The notes under the pieces are model-generated. The model worked only from the letters and a program-made list of their open reading frames with translations. It made no database searches and was not told the DNA's origin. Shown one piece after another: positions 1 through 8,701 of a stretch of DNA of 64,000 nucleotides. The DNA comes from Alphaproteobacteria bacterium (GTDB taxonomy: Bacteria; Pseudomonadota; Alphaproteobacteria; Rhizobiales; Rhizobiaceae), in NCBI GenBank assembly GCA_024742485.1, contig JANSYK010000001.1:434001-498000 (forward strand), in the 5' to 3' direction. The position numbers were made by a program, and so were the translations under genes. Position 1 is the first letter of the stretch; every line of letters begins with the position of its first letter.

Positions 1-359
1 ACGTGATCCACACTCAGCAAACCGAGAAATGCATGGGCACATGCGACCACCTGAACAAACACATATCCGGTGAAGATCGGCACGCTCTTGCCGTCGCTCA
101 TACGGCCTCGACGACGAATGATCTGTGTGGTTTTCATCGGCACCCATGCACAAATATTTTTTGCTTCCAGGGCGTCGGCAACCTCAATTTCGCGTCGATT
201 GGCCACCGAAAGCACGAACCAACGCGAATCACCCGGCGCATCCCGGCTGGCCGCATCGAGCATGGATTGGCGCAATTCGCGTTCCCGCAATCGCCGGTCA
301 ACCTCAGCCTGGGCTGAAACAGGATCATGGAATTTCAATCGCTCACGCGGCGCGTTCAT
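1..359 (-). CDS. NusG-like transcription antitermination protein (3' end outside window)
   Basis: The visible 119 residues carry an N-terminal NGN-like domain of the NusG/RfaH family: a WFVL strand, an RREIEVADALE helix, a WVPM segment and the GYVFV strand that is typical of NusG. The first 40 residues are a charged extension. The ATG at 359 overlaps the end of the upstream reading frame by 17 bases, so the two were probably co-translated. Housekeeping nusG normally sits near secE and rplK, so this looks like a specialised paralog of the kind found in prophages, integrative elements and polysaccharide operons; that is inference. The KOW half, if there is one, lies beyond the left edge. Confidence 0.72.
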   Translation of the reverse strand, partial: MNAPRERLKFHDPVSAQAEVDRRLRERELRQSMLDAASRDAPGDSRWFVLSVANRREIEVADALEAKNICAWVPMKTTQIIRRRGRMSDGKSVPIFTGYVFVQVVACAHAFLGLLSVDH

Positions 360-593
360 CATCGCTCTTTTCCTCGTTGCTGCCCAGGTCCGCCATTTCT
401 GATTTGAACTTTGCCAGTGCATCGCGCACGAATGCGGCCATGTCGGTGTAACCTTCCGCATCTGGCGGCACCGGCAGCCACGCATAGCCCGATGGCGGCC
501 GGTCCATCAGCGGCCAGGCACTCGCTACGTGCAGGTCCTGCCATGCCGTCCAGAGCGGGTTGCCATTGTCTGCCTGGTGTGCTTCCCGAGAGA
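343..593 (-). pseudogene. Hypothetical protein, 5' end removed by the IS insertion
   Basis: An open frame ends in TGA at 343-345 and its last about 80 residues (from DNGNPLWTAW to SDDERAA) look like real coding sequence. Farther upstream the frame runs into the left end of the IS element, which supplies only fortuitous codons. The native start is missing, and it is not found on the other side of the IS, where tRNA-Arg begins almost at once. I do not recognise the family. The C-terminus is acidic and charged. It overlaps the NusG-like gene by 17 bases and belonged to the same transcript. Confidence 0.55.
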
Positions 594-595
594 TG

Positions 596-637
596 GGTGA
601 CACTTTATTCCGGACACATAGGTTACACATTTGGCCC
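596..637 (+). repeat. Left terminal inverted repeat of the IS481-family element
   Basis: It begins GGTGACACTTTATTC and pairs with the right repeat at 1811-1852 over about 42 bases, with scattered mismatches. Confidence 0.8.
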
Positions 638-679
638 TTTGCAAGGAGACGCAAGGTGCCATGGAAGGAGTGTAATCAG

Positions 680-1843
680 ATGGATGAGCGGCTCAAATTC
701 ATTGCACGTTTGCTGGACGGGGAGAAGATGGCGGTGTTGTGTCGGGAGTTCAATATTTCCCGCAAGACCGGTTACAAGATCCTCAAACGTTACCATGACT
801 GTGGTGTGCATGGTCTGACCGATCGCTCTCGGCGGCCTTACCGACAGGCCAATCAGTTGCCGATGCAGATCGAGAAACAGATTGTGCGCCAGAAGCGGGA
901 GCGGCCGAGCTGGGGCGCCCCAAAGATCCGAGAAAAGCTGAGGCGGCTTTATCCGGATGTGCACACGCCGGCTGTCAGCACGGTGCATGCAGTTCTGGAC
1001 CGTCATGGGCTGGTCAAGCGCAGGAGACGGCGCCGCAACAAAGCCAAGGGCACTGCGCTATCGCCAGGAGGCCAGCCCAATGATCTGTGGTGTGCTGACT
1101 ACAAGGGCGAGTTCCAGCTTGCTGACAAACGTTATTGCTATCCGCTGACAATAACCGATCATGCCAGCCGTCATCTGATCGCCTGTGACGCTCTGCATAC
1201 CACCAAGGAGGTCTACGCCTTCACGGTTTTTGAACGTGCTTTCAAGGACTTCGGCTTGCCCAAGTCGATACGAACCGACAATGGTGTGCCTTTCGCCAGC
1301 CCCAATGCACTGTTCAATCTCTCCAGACTCTCCGTCTGGTGGCTGCGGCTGGGCATTCAGATCGAACGCATCAAACCGGGCCATACAGAGCAGAACGGGC
1401 GCCATGAGCGCATGCATCTGACCTTGAAGCTTGAGACGACCAGGCCGGCCGGCAACAACTTCCTGGAACAGCAGGGAACGTTCGATGACTTTGTAGATTG
1501 CGTCAACAACGACCGCCCGCATCAGGCCCTGGATATGCAGTATCCGGCAGAACGCTATACGCCTTCACCAAGAGCTTACGAGGGATTGTCGGACATCAAC
1601 TACCCGTTCCATGACAAGGCAGCCACGGTGACCACCTGCGGGCGGATCTGCTTCAACCGAAGGAAGATCAATCTCAGTCAGGTTTTTGCCGGACAGACTG
1701 TTGGCATCAAACAAACCGACGATCAAATTTGGCTCGTCAGCTTTATGGACTATGATCTGGGATACTTTGACGACGAGACATGCAGATTGGAACCACTCAA
1801 AAACCCATTCGGGCCGAAAGTGTTACCTATGTGCTCAGTATAA
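680..1843 (+). CDS. IS481-family transposase (DDE integrase fold)
   Basis: The 387-residue transposase inserts and excises the surrounding element. It has an N-terminal helix-turn-helix of the Hin/homeodomain-like type (CREFNISRKTGYKILKRY), followed by an rve integrase core. Probable catalytic residues are the Asp of WCADYKG, the Asp of RTDNG and the Glu of HTEQNGRHE. The ATG at 680 is preceded by AAGGAG and is preferred to an ATG 120 bases upstream, which would lie outside the element. The gene appears intact, so the copy may still be mobile. The C-terminal about 60 residues form the small beta domain seen in this family. Confidence 0.92.
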   Translation: MDERLKFIARLLDGEKMAVLCREFNISRKTGYKILKRYHDCGVHGLTDRSRRPYRQANQLPMQIEKQIVRQKRERPSWGAPKIREKLRRLYPDVHTPAVSTVHAVLDRHGLVKRRRRRRNKAKGTALSPGGQPNDLWCADYKGEFQLADKRYCYPLTITDHASRHLIACDALHTTKEVYAFTVFERAFKDFGLPKSIRTDNGVPFASPNALFNLSRLSVWWLRLGIQIERIKPGHTEQNGRHERMHLTLKLETTRPAGNNFLEQQGTFDDFVDCVNNDRPHQALDMQYPAERYTPSPRAYEGLSDINYPFHDKAATVTTCGRICFNRRKINLSQVFAGQTVGIKQTDDQIWLVSFMDYDLGYFDDETCRLEPLKNPFGPKVLPMCSV

Positions 1844-1852
1844 ACTGTGACC
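1811..1852 (-). repeat. Right terminal inverted repeat of the IS481-family element
   Basis: This is the reverse-complement partner of 596-637. It includes the last codons of the transposase gene. Confidence 0.8.
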
Positions 1853-1881
1853 TAAGTGATCAGAACGGACCCGAAAAGTGG

Positions 1882-1958
1882 TGGCGACCCCTGCAGGATT
1901 CGAACCTGCGACCATCGGCTTAGAAGGCCGGTGCTCTATCCAGCTGAGCTAAGGGGCC
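1882..1958 (-). tRNA. tRNA-Arg(TCT)
   Basis: A complete 77-base cloverleaf with encoded CCA. The acceptor GGCCCCT pairs with AGGGGTC, the D arm is GCTC/GAGC, the T loop is TTCGAAT, and the anticodon loop CTTCTAA gives anticodon TCT. The 3' end lies only about 28 bases from the IS element and faces the NusG-like gene, which is the usual orientation for an integration site of a phage or island. Confidence 0.95.
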
Positions 1959-1990
1959 CCAATGGAGTGTCGTCACTTGCGAGCAACGGC

Positions 1991-2296
1991 CTAATGCGTC
2001 CAGGGTTGCCGTCTGTCAAAACGAAAATTGTCGGAATAGGCCATGCGCCGACGTTTGGGATCATGCGGTTCGATCACCCTGTATTCAATCCCGTTGCGCT
2101 CCGCATAGGCAACGGCTTCTTCACGCGTCTCGAAGCTCAGGCGAATCTGCTGCTTCATGTCACCGGACGAAGTGTATCCCATGATGGGATCAATCGTGCG
2201 CGGGCTTTCCTGATCGTGTTCAAGAACCCAAAGATGCGTCTTGGCCTTGCCCGATTGCATCGCGGTTTTCGCCGGACGGTAGATTTTGGCGGACAT
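1991..2296 (-). CDS. ETC complex I subunit, NDUFS4-like (18 kDa accessory subunit)
   Basis: A 101-residue protein of the 'ETC complex I subunit conserved region' family, homologous to mitochondrial NDUFS4. Alphaproteobacterial complex I carries this supernumerary subunit on its peripheral arm. The N-terminal MSAKIYRPAKTAMQSG segment, the central W-x-L-E-H-D and GWTSS-like GYTSSGD motif, and the FETREEAVAYAERNGI helix are characteristic. It lies between tRNA-Arg and tRNA-Pro, as a single gene. Other complex I-related genes in the window are at 40688-41533 and 41542-41934. Confidence 0.88.
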   Translation of the reverse strand: MSAKIYRPAKTAMQSGKAKTHLWVLEHDQESPRTIDPIMGYTSSGDMKQQIRLSFETREEAVAYAERNGIEYRVIEPHDPKRRRMAYSDNFRFDRRQPWTH

Positions 2297-2358
2297 GGAC
2301 CGGTGCTCCCATCTTTTGATTGCGAATGAACAATAGCATCAACGCGAACCAAAGCCAT

Positions 2359-2435
<77 letters not shown>

Positions 2436-2550
2436 TTCACAATGCCGATGGGAGATACACGCTTCGTCGTCTTGCTGCAACACGAATTGTGCCGCAAAGA
2501 ACCCCAAATTTCATTTAGTTCGAAAATCGCCATCCCAGACGCAAAACGTG

Positions 2551-3018
2551 TCAGTCTGCATTGATGATCGGATGGATCACTCGGTCCTCGGGGTCAACAC
2601 CAATTTTGTCCGCGATCCCGCCATTAAGCTCCAGCACGTACAAAACCGGTTCGCCGGAACTGATGACTTTTTCGGAAAGTGGCACGGCGTTACGGTGTAT
2701 CCTGGCCACCGTTCCGTCCGCACGTATGAAGATCATATCAAGTGGGATCAGGGTGTTCTTCATCCACATCGAAACCGGCCGGGTGCTGTCGAAGCGAAAG
2801 AGCATTCCGGCGTTTTCATCCATATGCTCCCGGTGCATCAAGCCAATGGTGCGCTTGTTTCCTGACAGCGCCAATTCGACGACGAAGGCATGAACGCCGC
2901 TATCTGTTATGATTTCCAGATGATCAAGTTCGTCTGCCCGTGCCGCGCCGGACAACACGACAAGCAGAATCAAAATTGACTGGATTGGCGACAGAAACAC
3001 TCGGCGAGCCAGGGACAC
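2551..3018 (-). CDS. DUF192 family exported protein
   Basis: About 155 residues. After an N-terminal signal peptide (hydrophobic segment SILILLVVLSGAARA, probable cleavage after ARA) comes a DUF192 domain with the hallmark GLMHRE, MLFRFD, MWMKNTLIPLDMIF and ELNGG motifs. The function of DUF192 is unknown; the fold is a small beta barrel. The GTG start at 3018 is chosen because GGAG lies 8 bases upstream; the frame stays open to a TTG at 3096, next to the stop of the cold-shock gene, and that longer start would place the signal peptide internally. It follows the cold-shock gene on the same strand and is probably co-transcribed with it. Confidence 0.8.
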   Translation of the reverse strand: MSLARRVFLSPIQSILILLVVLSGAARADELDHLEIITDSGVHAFVVELALSGNKRTIGLMHREHMDENAGMLFRFDSTRPVSMWMKNTLIPLDMIFIRADGTVARIHRNAVPLSEKVISSGEPVLYVLELNGGIADKIGVDPEDRVIHPIINAD

Positions 3019-3097
3019 GATCACAACTCCAGGGTCAAACCACGATTGACACTCAAACCGGGCCTCGGAATGAACCATCGGGCTCCAAGGATGCAAT

Positions 3098-3676
3098 TTA
3101 GTGTGATTTCGGGAAAGTCAAATCGACGTCGGGGTGAATTTCCGCAGCCATCAGGCCCTTGTCGCCCTCGCCGAACCGGACCAGGACAACCTGTCCAGGG
3201 CGCAACTCCGTCAAGCCATAACGCCGCAACGTTTCCATATGGATGAAGATATCCTCGGTGCCGTCACCCCGGGTGAGGAAACCAAAACCCTTGGACCGGT
3301 TGAACCATTTGACCAGCGCCCGTTCCAGTCCGCTCGTCGGCGTAACCTGAACATGGGTGCGAACGGGCGGCAATTGCGAGGGATGAACGGCGGTCGACTG
3401 GTCCATTGAAAGGACCCGGAACGCCTGATATCCGCGATCACGTTTCTGAATCTCGCAAACAACCCGCGTGCCTTCAAGCGCTGTCTGATACCCGTCCCGC
3501 CGAAGACATGTCACATGCAAAAGGACATCCGGCATACCATTGTCGGGTACGATGAAACCAAATCCCTTGGCCACGTCGAACCATTTGATGACGCCGGAAA
3601 TCTCGATGAGATCGACCGCTTCGCCCGAAATGGCAGCTTGGGCAGCTTCGTTCTTGTCTGGAGATTTTTCCCCCAT
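3098..3676 (-). CDS. Cold-shock protein with two CSD domains
   Basis: 192 residues with two cold-shock domains, at about residues 25-92 and 115-185. Each has the RNP1-type KGFGF motif and an RNP2-type strand (VLLHV and IFIHM). They bind single-stranded RNA or DNA and are presumed RNA chaperones. Double-CSD proteins of this length occur in Rhizobiales and Caulobacter (CspC/CspD type), unlike the about 70-residue CspA of enterics. A linker of about 25 residues rich in Pro and Thr separates the domains. Upstream about 180 bases to the glyoxalase gene form a divergent promoter region. Confidence 0.92.
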   Translation of the reverse strand: MGEKSPDKNEAAQAAISGEAVDLIEISGVIKWFDVAKGFGFIVPDNGMPDVLLHVTCLRRDGYQTALEGTRVVCEIQKRDRGYQAFRVLSMDQSTAVHPSQLPPVRTHVQVTPTSGLERALVKWFNRSKGFGFLTRGDGTEDIFIHMETLRRYGLTELRPGQVVLVRFGEGDKGLMAAEIHPDVDLTFPKSH

Positions 3677-3856
3677 TTACCCCGGCCCTTTGCCTACGCC
3701 ACCCAAATTTCGATCGCTGATTCTTTACGGAAGAATAACATTGGTTGCGTAAGGTGATGCAAGCATTAGTTTGTCTTTGAAGCAAAATCTGCAGCGCCTT
3801 GTTTCGGCAAGGCATTCCCCTATTATTGTTAGGCATAAAAAACCACGGAAAGATCA

Positions 3857-4297
3857 ATGCGTTATCTTCATACAATGGTTCGTGTACACGACCTCGAGCA
3901 ATCACTCGACTTCTACTGCAACAAACTCGGCCTTGTGGAAATCCGCAGGCATGAAAGTGAAAACGGCCGCTTCACGCTGATATTTCTGGCAGCGCCGGAG
4001 GACAAGGAAAGCGGAGAGAAGACAAAAGCCCCGCTCCTCGAACTCACCTACAATTGGGATCCTGAGGAGTATAGCGGCGGTCGCAATTTCGGCCACCTCG
4101 CATTCGAAGTGGATGACATCTATGCCCTTTGCCAGTCCCTGATGGACAATGGCGTGACCATCAATCGCCCGCCCCGCGACGGCCATATGGCATTCGTCCG
4201 CTCACCCGACGGGATTTCGTTCGAACTGCTTCAGCGCGGAGACGCTCTGCCGGCACAGGAACCGTGGGCATCAATGCCCAACACCGGTAGCTGGTAA
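3857..4297 (+). CDS. gloA: Lactoylglutathione lyase (glyoxalase I)
   Basis: 146-residue glyoxalase I, converting the methylglyoxal-glutathione hemithioacetal to S-lactoylglutathione. The four metal ligands of the bacterial enzyme can be placed at His5, Glu62, His80 and Glu123, in two beta-alpha-beta-beta-beta modules. The loop pattern resembles the Ni-dependent E. coli type; a [11 protein letters not shown] insert precedes Glu62. It stands alone, divergent from the cold-shock gene, and has an AAGATC-type weak ribosome-binding site before the ATG. Confidence 0.93.
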   Translation: MRYLHTMVRVHDLEQSLDFYCNKLGLVEIRRHESENGRFTLIFLAAPEDKESGEKTKAPLLELTYNWDPEEYSGGRNFGHLAFEVDDIYALCQSLMDNGVTINRPPRDGHMAFVRSPDGISFELLQRGDALPAQEPWASMPNTGSW

Positions 4298-4526
4298 GGC
4301 GGTTTCATATCCGCCGCGTCGGACTGAACTCGGCTGAAACCGTGAATAAGGCAAGTTTGGCGCAAGTGTGGTGATGGATCATCGTTCTGCCGCAATTGTA
4401 TCGCATTCAGCCTTCCGTTCAGTTGCATTGCGAGCTGAGCGGAGCGGTTGTGTGACATTATTTGTCGCTTCGGCATGCAAAATACGGCGGAACGCCGTCA
4501 AGCACTGAGCACGCGGGGACATTGCT

Positions 4527-5555
4527 TTGGGGGCAAACCAGCTGTTGAAGAACTGGATCGGAAGGCTTGCGCCCGGCGCAGGCCTGGCACTGACTGCCGT
4601 CTTTCTGACCGGCTGCATGTCCTCCGGTGATCCGGATCTTGGTCTGATTCCGCAGGCTAGTGTCGGAGCCACGCAAACAGTTGCGCAACCGGCCACTGAC
4701 CCGCAGACAAGCCAACATCAGACCGCCGTTGTCATGACATTCGACGACGCCGATCCGCAGACGGTGACCTATGCCAACCCGGCTGCCACGACCGAACCAG
4801 AGTTCATGCTTGCCGTTGCGCCGACAACCCAGCCCACCGAGGCCCTCGAAGCCGTGGCAGCGGTTGCTCCGGAGCCGGCCCTTAATGATTCAACCGCCGC
4901 TGCGGCTCCGGTTTCTCCCGTCGCAAAGACGACGGGAAGACAGTCGAGGCTCTCCCGTCTGTTTTCCTTTGGCAAGACACAGCCGCCGGCTGACATCATT
5001 CATCTGGCCGGAGGCGGTGGTGAGGCAGATCCCGCCAGAGGCGCGGCCACACATGCATCCCGGCCCATGGTCGAGCCGCATCAGACCGACACCGGAAGCC
5101 TGCCGGGTGTTCGTCTGCGATCGCTGTTTGGAATCCGGTCCGCAAACGCGGCATCACAGGATGCACCGGTCAAAGTGGCATCCGCAGGCGGGCTGGCGCG
5201 ACTGGCCCCCAACGGTCTTCGGGCGCAGCACGACAGTGTACAAATGGCCTGTTTCAAGCCGAAACTGGTGCGCCTTCTCAAAAAGGTAAAACGGCACTAT
5301 GGCCGCGACGTGATTGTCACATCAGGCTATCGATCGACAAAACGTAACCGCCGCGCAGGCGGTGCCCGCGGTTCACGGCACACGACGTGCGAGGCAGCTG
5401 ATATTCAGGTCCCCGGTGTCACGAAGTGGCAGCTTGCAAAATATCTGCGAACCGTCCGCGGACGCGGCGGTGTCGGGACCTACTGCCACACCAAGTCCGT
5501 GCATATCGACATCGGTACGAAACGGGACTGGAACTGGCGCTGCAGAAGGCGTTGA
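4527..5555 (+). CDS. Lipoprotein with C-terminal peptidase M15-like (DUF882/YcbK-type) domain
   Basis: 342 residues. The N-terminus has a lipoprotein signal with lipobox L-T-G-C (Cys30). A long Pro/Ala/Thr-rich, low-complexity middle (about 31-220) is a presumed wall-spanning linker. The last about 110 residues form a peptidase M15 domain: TSGYRS, SRHTTCEAADIQ (His and Asp ligands) and VHIDIG (final His ligand). Such proteins are murein endopeptidase or D,D-carboxypeptidase relatives acting in the periplasm. The TTG start at 4527 has GGGG about 9 bases upstream and is the only start that places the signal peptide correctly. Confidence 0.82.
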   Translation: MGANQLLKNWIGRLAPGAGLALTAVFLTGCMSSGDPDLGLIPQASVGATQTVAQPATDPQTSQHQTAVVMTFDDADPQTVTYANPAATTEPEFMLAVAPTTQPTEALEAVAAVAPEPALNDSTAAAAPVSPVAKTTGRQSRLSRLFSFGKTQPPADIIHLAGGGGEADPARGAATHASRPMVEPHQTDTGSLPGVRLRSLFGIRSANAASQDAPVKVASAGGLARLAPNGLRAQHDSVQMACFKPKLVRLLKKVKRHYGRDVIVTSGYRSTKRNRRAGGARGSRHTTCEAADIQVPGVTKWQLAKYLRTVRGRGGVGTYCHTKSVHIDIGTKRDWNWRCRRR

Positions 5556-5657
5556 GGCCCGGTTTTCCGCCATTAAATCACACCGCTTTATTTTTTCTTC
5601 AAAAGCGATATTCGCGCTTGCTCAAAACCCGCGACCTGACTATATAACCGTCACCGT

Positions 5658-5732
5658 GCGCCCTTCGTCTATCGGTTAGGACGCCAGATTTTCATTCTGG
5701 AAAGAGGGGTTCGATTCCCCTAGGGCGTACCA
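5658..5732 (+). tRNA. tRNA-Glu(TTC)
   Basis: A 75-base cloverleaf with encoded CCA. The anticodon loop TTTTCAT gives TTC and the T arm is GGGG-TTCGATT-CCCC. The acceptor GCGCCCT pairs with AGGGCGT, with a terminal G-U pair. Confidence 0.94.
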
Positions 5733-5807
5733 CTTTTCACTCTGTAATTGTGAGACGTGCGTTTAGGTCAACGGACCTCGACGCATGCAGTCAACGCAAT
5801 CCGCCGA

Positions 5808-7610
5808 TCACGGACTGTTCGCCGCATCAACAACTCGCAACTGGATCTGCTGCCGACCTTGCCAATGGTTAACGGACAGGGTGCCGGCAAAGTGAAAAGA
5901 CCGGCCACGCCCGGCAAGCAACGCCGCTCCCACATCCGTCTCGGCGGCACGAAAAGCGATGGCCTCGATCTTGCCGCCAGTGCTGTCGGCGAGTCGCATG
6001 CGGACGTGATCACGTCCGACCACCCGCGCATCGAGCAACTGATGTTCAGGCAGGCCGAAGACCGGTTGTGGATGACCCGCCCCATAGGGGCCGGCACTAT
6101 CGAGCTGTTCCATCAGTTCGTGCGTGGCGCCGCGTGCCGCCAGCGCGCCATCGATCTTCAGCGACCGGTTCCGCGACAATTGTCTGACCGTCTCACCCGC
6201 GCGTTCTTCAAAAAAGGAACGCAGGGCGCCGAGATTTTCCCGCTCGACGGAAAGGCCCGCCGCCATCGCATGCCCCCCTCCCTTGGTGAGCAATCCCGCA
6301 TCGACCGCATCACGCACCATCCGTCCCATATCAAAGCCGGCAATGGACCGACCGGAGCCTGTCCCGCGGCCGGAAGGATCGAGCGCAATGGCAAAGGCCG
6401 GCCGTTTGAATTTTTCCTTCAGCCGCGCGGCGACGATGCCGACAATACCCGGATGCCATCGTTCCCCTGCAGTCACAATGACGGCAGGCCCCTCGCCGCC
6501 TCCCTGGTCGGCCAGTGCTTCGGCTTCCGCAGCTTGAAGAACTTCCTTTTCCAGGGCCTGACGTTCCTGGTTGAGGCGGTTGAGGGTCTCGGCAATCTCC
6601 TGCGCCTGTGCGGCGTCGCTGAGCGTCAGGAGCCGGCTGCCCAGAGCAGCGTCACCGATGCGACCGCCAGCATTGATCCGCGGACCGATCAGAAAACCGA
6701 GATGATAGGGCGAAAGCGGGCCATCGACACCAGCCACTTTCATCAACGCGGCAAGACCGATATTGCTCATCTGGCGCGCCACCAACAGCCCTTTGACAAT
6801 ATAGGCGCGGTTCAATCCCTTCAGCGGAACGACATCGCAGACTGTTGCCAGTGCGACCAGATCAAGCATTCCCATCAAATCGACCGACTGTGCCGTCTTG
6901 TCGCCCTGTTGACGCAACTGCCGCAGCACGGCGACCAGCGTCAGGAACACCACACCAGCGGCGCAAAGATGACCCTGTCCAGACAGATCGTCTTCACGAT
7001 TCGGGTTAACCAGCGCGGCACAGGTGGGGATGTTTTGCCCGATCTGGTGGTGATCAAGCACCACCACATCAATATTCCGGGACGCCGCCCTTTCGAGAGC
7101 ATCTACGCTCGAGGAACCGCAATCGACGGTCACAATGAGCTGCGCACCGGCGTCGATGAGCTGATCCATTGCCGCCGGATTGGGTCCGTAACCCTCAAAA
7201 ACCCGGTCCGGAATATAGATTTCCCATTCAATGCCGAACGCGTTGAAAAAGCGTGCCAACAATGCAGATGACGCTGCCCCGTCAACATCATAATCTCCGA
7301 AAATGGCCACCCGCTGTTTCTTCGCAATTGCCATCGCAATTCGTGCCGCCGCTGCGTCCATATCACGCAAGGTCGAGGGGTCCGGCATCAGATTCTTCAA
7401 TGTCGGCGCCAGGAAAGTCTCTGTTTCATCCAGTCCGACACCGCGCCCGGCAAGAACACGGGAAACCAGATCAGACACTGTCCCGGACTGGGCGATGGCG
7501 AGGGCCCGGTTCATGCCGGCTGAATCAAGTCGATGGACCCAGCGTTGCCCGGAAAGCGAAGAATCGACATTCAGGAATGTCTGTGTCGGGTTGGCAACGG
7601 GTTCAGGCAA
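5808..7610 (-). CDS. recJ: Single-stranded-DNA-specific exonuclease RecJ
   Basis: 600 residues. RecJ degrades single-stranded DNA 5' to 3' in RecF-pathway recombination, base-excision and mismatch repair. The DHH phosphoesterase core shows the FGDYDVDG metal motif (about residue 100) and the DHH motif (in VVVLDHHQ); the DHHA1 part carries the GGGHAMAAG loop, and an OB-fold C-terminus follows. The length is normal. It lies 107 bases downstream of glpX on the same strand, a pairing common in Rhizobiales. Confidence 0.95.
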   Translation of the reverse strand: MPEPVANPTQTFLNVDSSLSGQRWVHRLDSAGMNRALAIAQSGTVSDLVSRVLAGRGVGLDETETFLAPTLKNLMPDPSTLRDMDAAAARIAMAIAKKQRVAIFGDYDVDGAASSALLARFFNAFGIEWEIYIPDRVFEGYGPNPAAMDQLIDAGAQLIVTVDCGSSSVDALERAASRNIDVVVLDHHQIGQNIPTCAALVNPNREDDLSGQGHLCAAGVVFLTLVAVLRQLRQQGDKTAQSVDLMGMLDLVALATVCDVVPLKGLNRAYIVKGLLVARQMSNIGLAALMKVAGVDGPLSPYHLGFLIGPRINAGGRIGDAALGSRLLTLSDAAQAQEIAETLNRLNQERQALEKEVLQAAEAEALADQGGGEGPAVIVTAGERWHPGIVGIVAARLKEKFKRPAFAIALDPSGRGTGSGRSIAGFDMGRMVRDAVDAGLLTKGGGHAMAAGLSVERENLGALRSFFEERAGETVRQLSRNRSLKIDGALAARGATHELMEQLDSAGPYGAGHPQPVFGLPEHQLLDARVVGRDHVRMRLADSTGGKIEAIAFRAAETDVGAALLAGRGRSFHFAGTLSVNHWQGRQQIQLRVVDAANSP

Positions 7611-7717
7611 TCGAAGACCTCCCTTCCCGGCCGTCGGACCTTCTGGCAGGAAACACCGGTTTCAAGATATCATCGACCCTGGCGGAACACGCCGTGATCT
7701 TGAGATCATCGGACCAT

Positions 7718-8701
7718 CTACCCGAATTTTCCCAAATCCTGATGGCGCGCCTTGATTTCACGCACTGTGCGGGAAGACGACCGCATGACGATGGTGTGGG
7801 TGACGATCGCGTCGCGTGCAAATCTCACGCCACCGAGCATGTTGCCATCGGTCACGCCGGTCGCTGAAAACACCACATCGCCGCTTGCCATTTCTTCCAT
7901 CGTGTAGACCCGCATCGGGTCTTCTATGCCCATCTTTCGAGCCCGGATGACTTTTTCTTCCGTGTTGAGCTGCAGTCGGCCCTGCATCTGCCCCCCGATA
8001 CACCGCAAGGCCGCGGCGGCAAGAACGCCTTCCGGCGCTCCACCGATCCCCATATAGATGTCGATACCTGTTTCGTCCGGATCGGTGGTGTGAATGACGC
8101 CGGCGACATCCCCATCCCCGATCAGCCTGATCGCTGCGCCGGTCGCCCGGACCTCTTCGATCATGCGCGCGTGGCGTGGGCGATCCAGGATACAGGCGGT
8201 AACGTCATTGATCCGGACACCCTTGGCCTTTGCGACGGCCATGACATTTTCCGTCGGTGTCGCATCGAGCGAGACGGTTCCGGCAGGAAATCCGGGACCG
8301 ATGGCGACCTTTTCCATATAGACATCCGGTGCGTAAAGAAGGCTGCCCTTTTCCGCCACAGCGATCACCGCAAGCGAGTTGGGCAGGTTCTTGGCGCAGA
8401 TGGTCGTGCCTTCCAGCGGATCGAGTGCAATATCCACCTCGGGTCCGTTCCGGGTCCCGACCTCTTCGCCGATATACAGCATCGGCGCCTCGTCCCGTTC
8501 CCCTTCTCCGATCACGACCGTACCGGCGATTGGTAACTTGTTGAGTTCCTGACGCATGGCATCCACGGCCACCTGGTCGGCTTCCTTTTCGTCGCCCCGG
8601 CCGCGCAGGCGCGACGCCGCGACGGCGGCGCGTTCGGTCACCCGAGCAATCTCAAGCGTGAGAATTCGGTCAAGGCCACCCGTGGCTGTGTTGGTCACCA
8701 T
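7718..8701 (-). CDS. glpX: Class II fructose-1,6-bisphosphatase
   Basis: 327 residues. It hydrolyses fructose-1,6-bisphosphate to fructose-6-phosphate in gluconeogenesis. Family motifs include GEGERDEAPMLYIGE (metal site), DPLEGTT (phosphatase signature) and GIGGAPEGVLAA. The ATG at 8701 (MVTNTATGGLDRIL) is chosen because the family begins just before the conserved LDR-x-L-x-LE helix; the open frame extends a further 34 codons upstream with no conserved sequence. In related genomes hom-glpX-recJ are contiguous; here hom is 2.7 kb away. Confidence 0.95.
   Translation of the reverse strand: MVTNTATGGLDRILTLEIARVTERAAVAASRLRGRGDEKEADQVAVDAMRQELNKLPIAGTVVIGEGERDEAPMLYIGEEVGTRNGPEVDIALDPLEGTTICAKNLPNSLAVIAVAEKGSLLYAPDVYMEKVAIGPGFPAGTVSLDATPTENVMAVAKAKGVRINDVTACILDRPRHARMIEEVRATGAAIRLIGDGDVAGVIHTTDPDETGIDIYMGIGGAPEGVLAAAALRCIGGQMQGRLQLNTEEKVIRARKMGIEDPMRVYTMEEMASGDVVFSATGVTDGNMLGGVRFARDAIVTHTIVMRSSSRTVREIKARHQDLGKFG

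Larger units (their letters stand above)
594..1854 (+). mobile_element. IS481-family insertion sequence
   Basis: A single transposase gene is flanked by long imperfect inverted repeats: about 42 bases at 596-637 match the reverse complement of 1811-1852, sharing blocks such as ACACATAGGT and GGCCC. The total length of about 1.26 kb fits IS481 elements. The outer bases do not show a clear target-site duplication (left flank ends in gagaga, right flank begins agtgat), so either the exact ends are slightly different or one flank was lost through deletion. Confidence 0.85.

Noticed and set aside
343-654. Full-length small gene starting inside the IS end
   Set aside because: The first about 20 codons are IS inverted-repeat sequence, so the start is accidental; treated as a truncated gene.
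5757-7271. A 504-codon plus-strand open frame across recJ
   Set aside because: It is the antisense shadow of recJ, which has all family motifs on the minus strand; no domain is recognisable in the plus-strand product.
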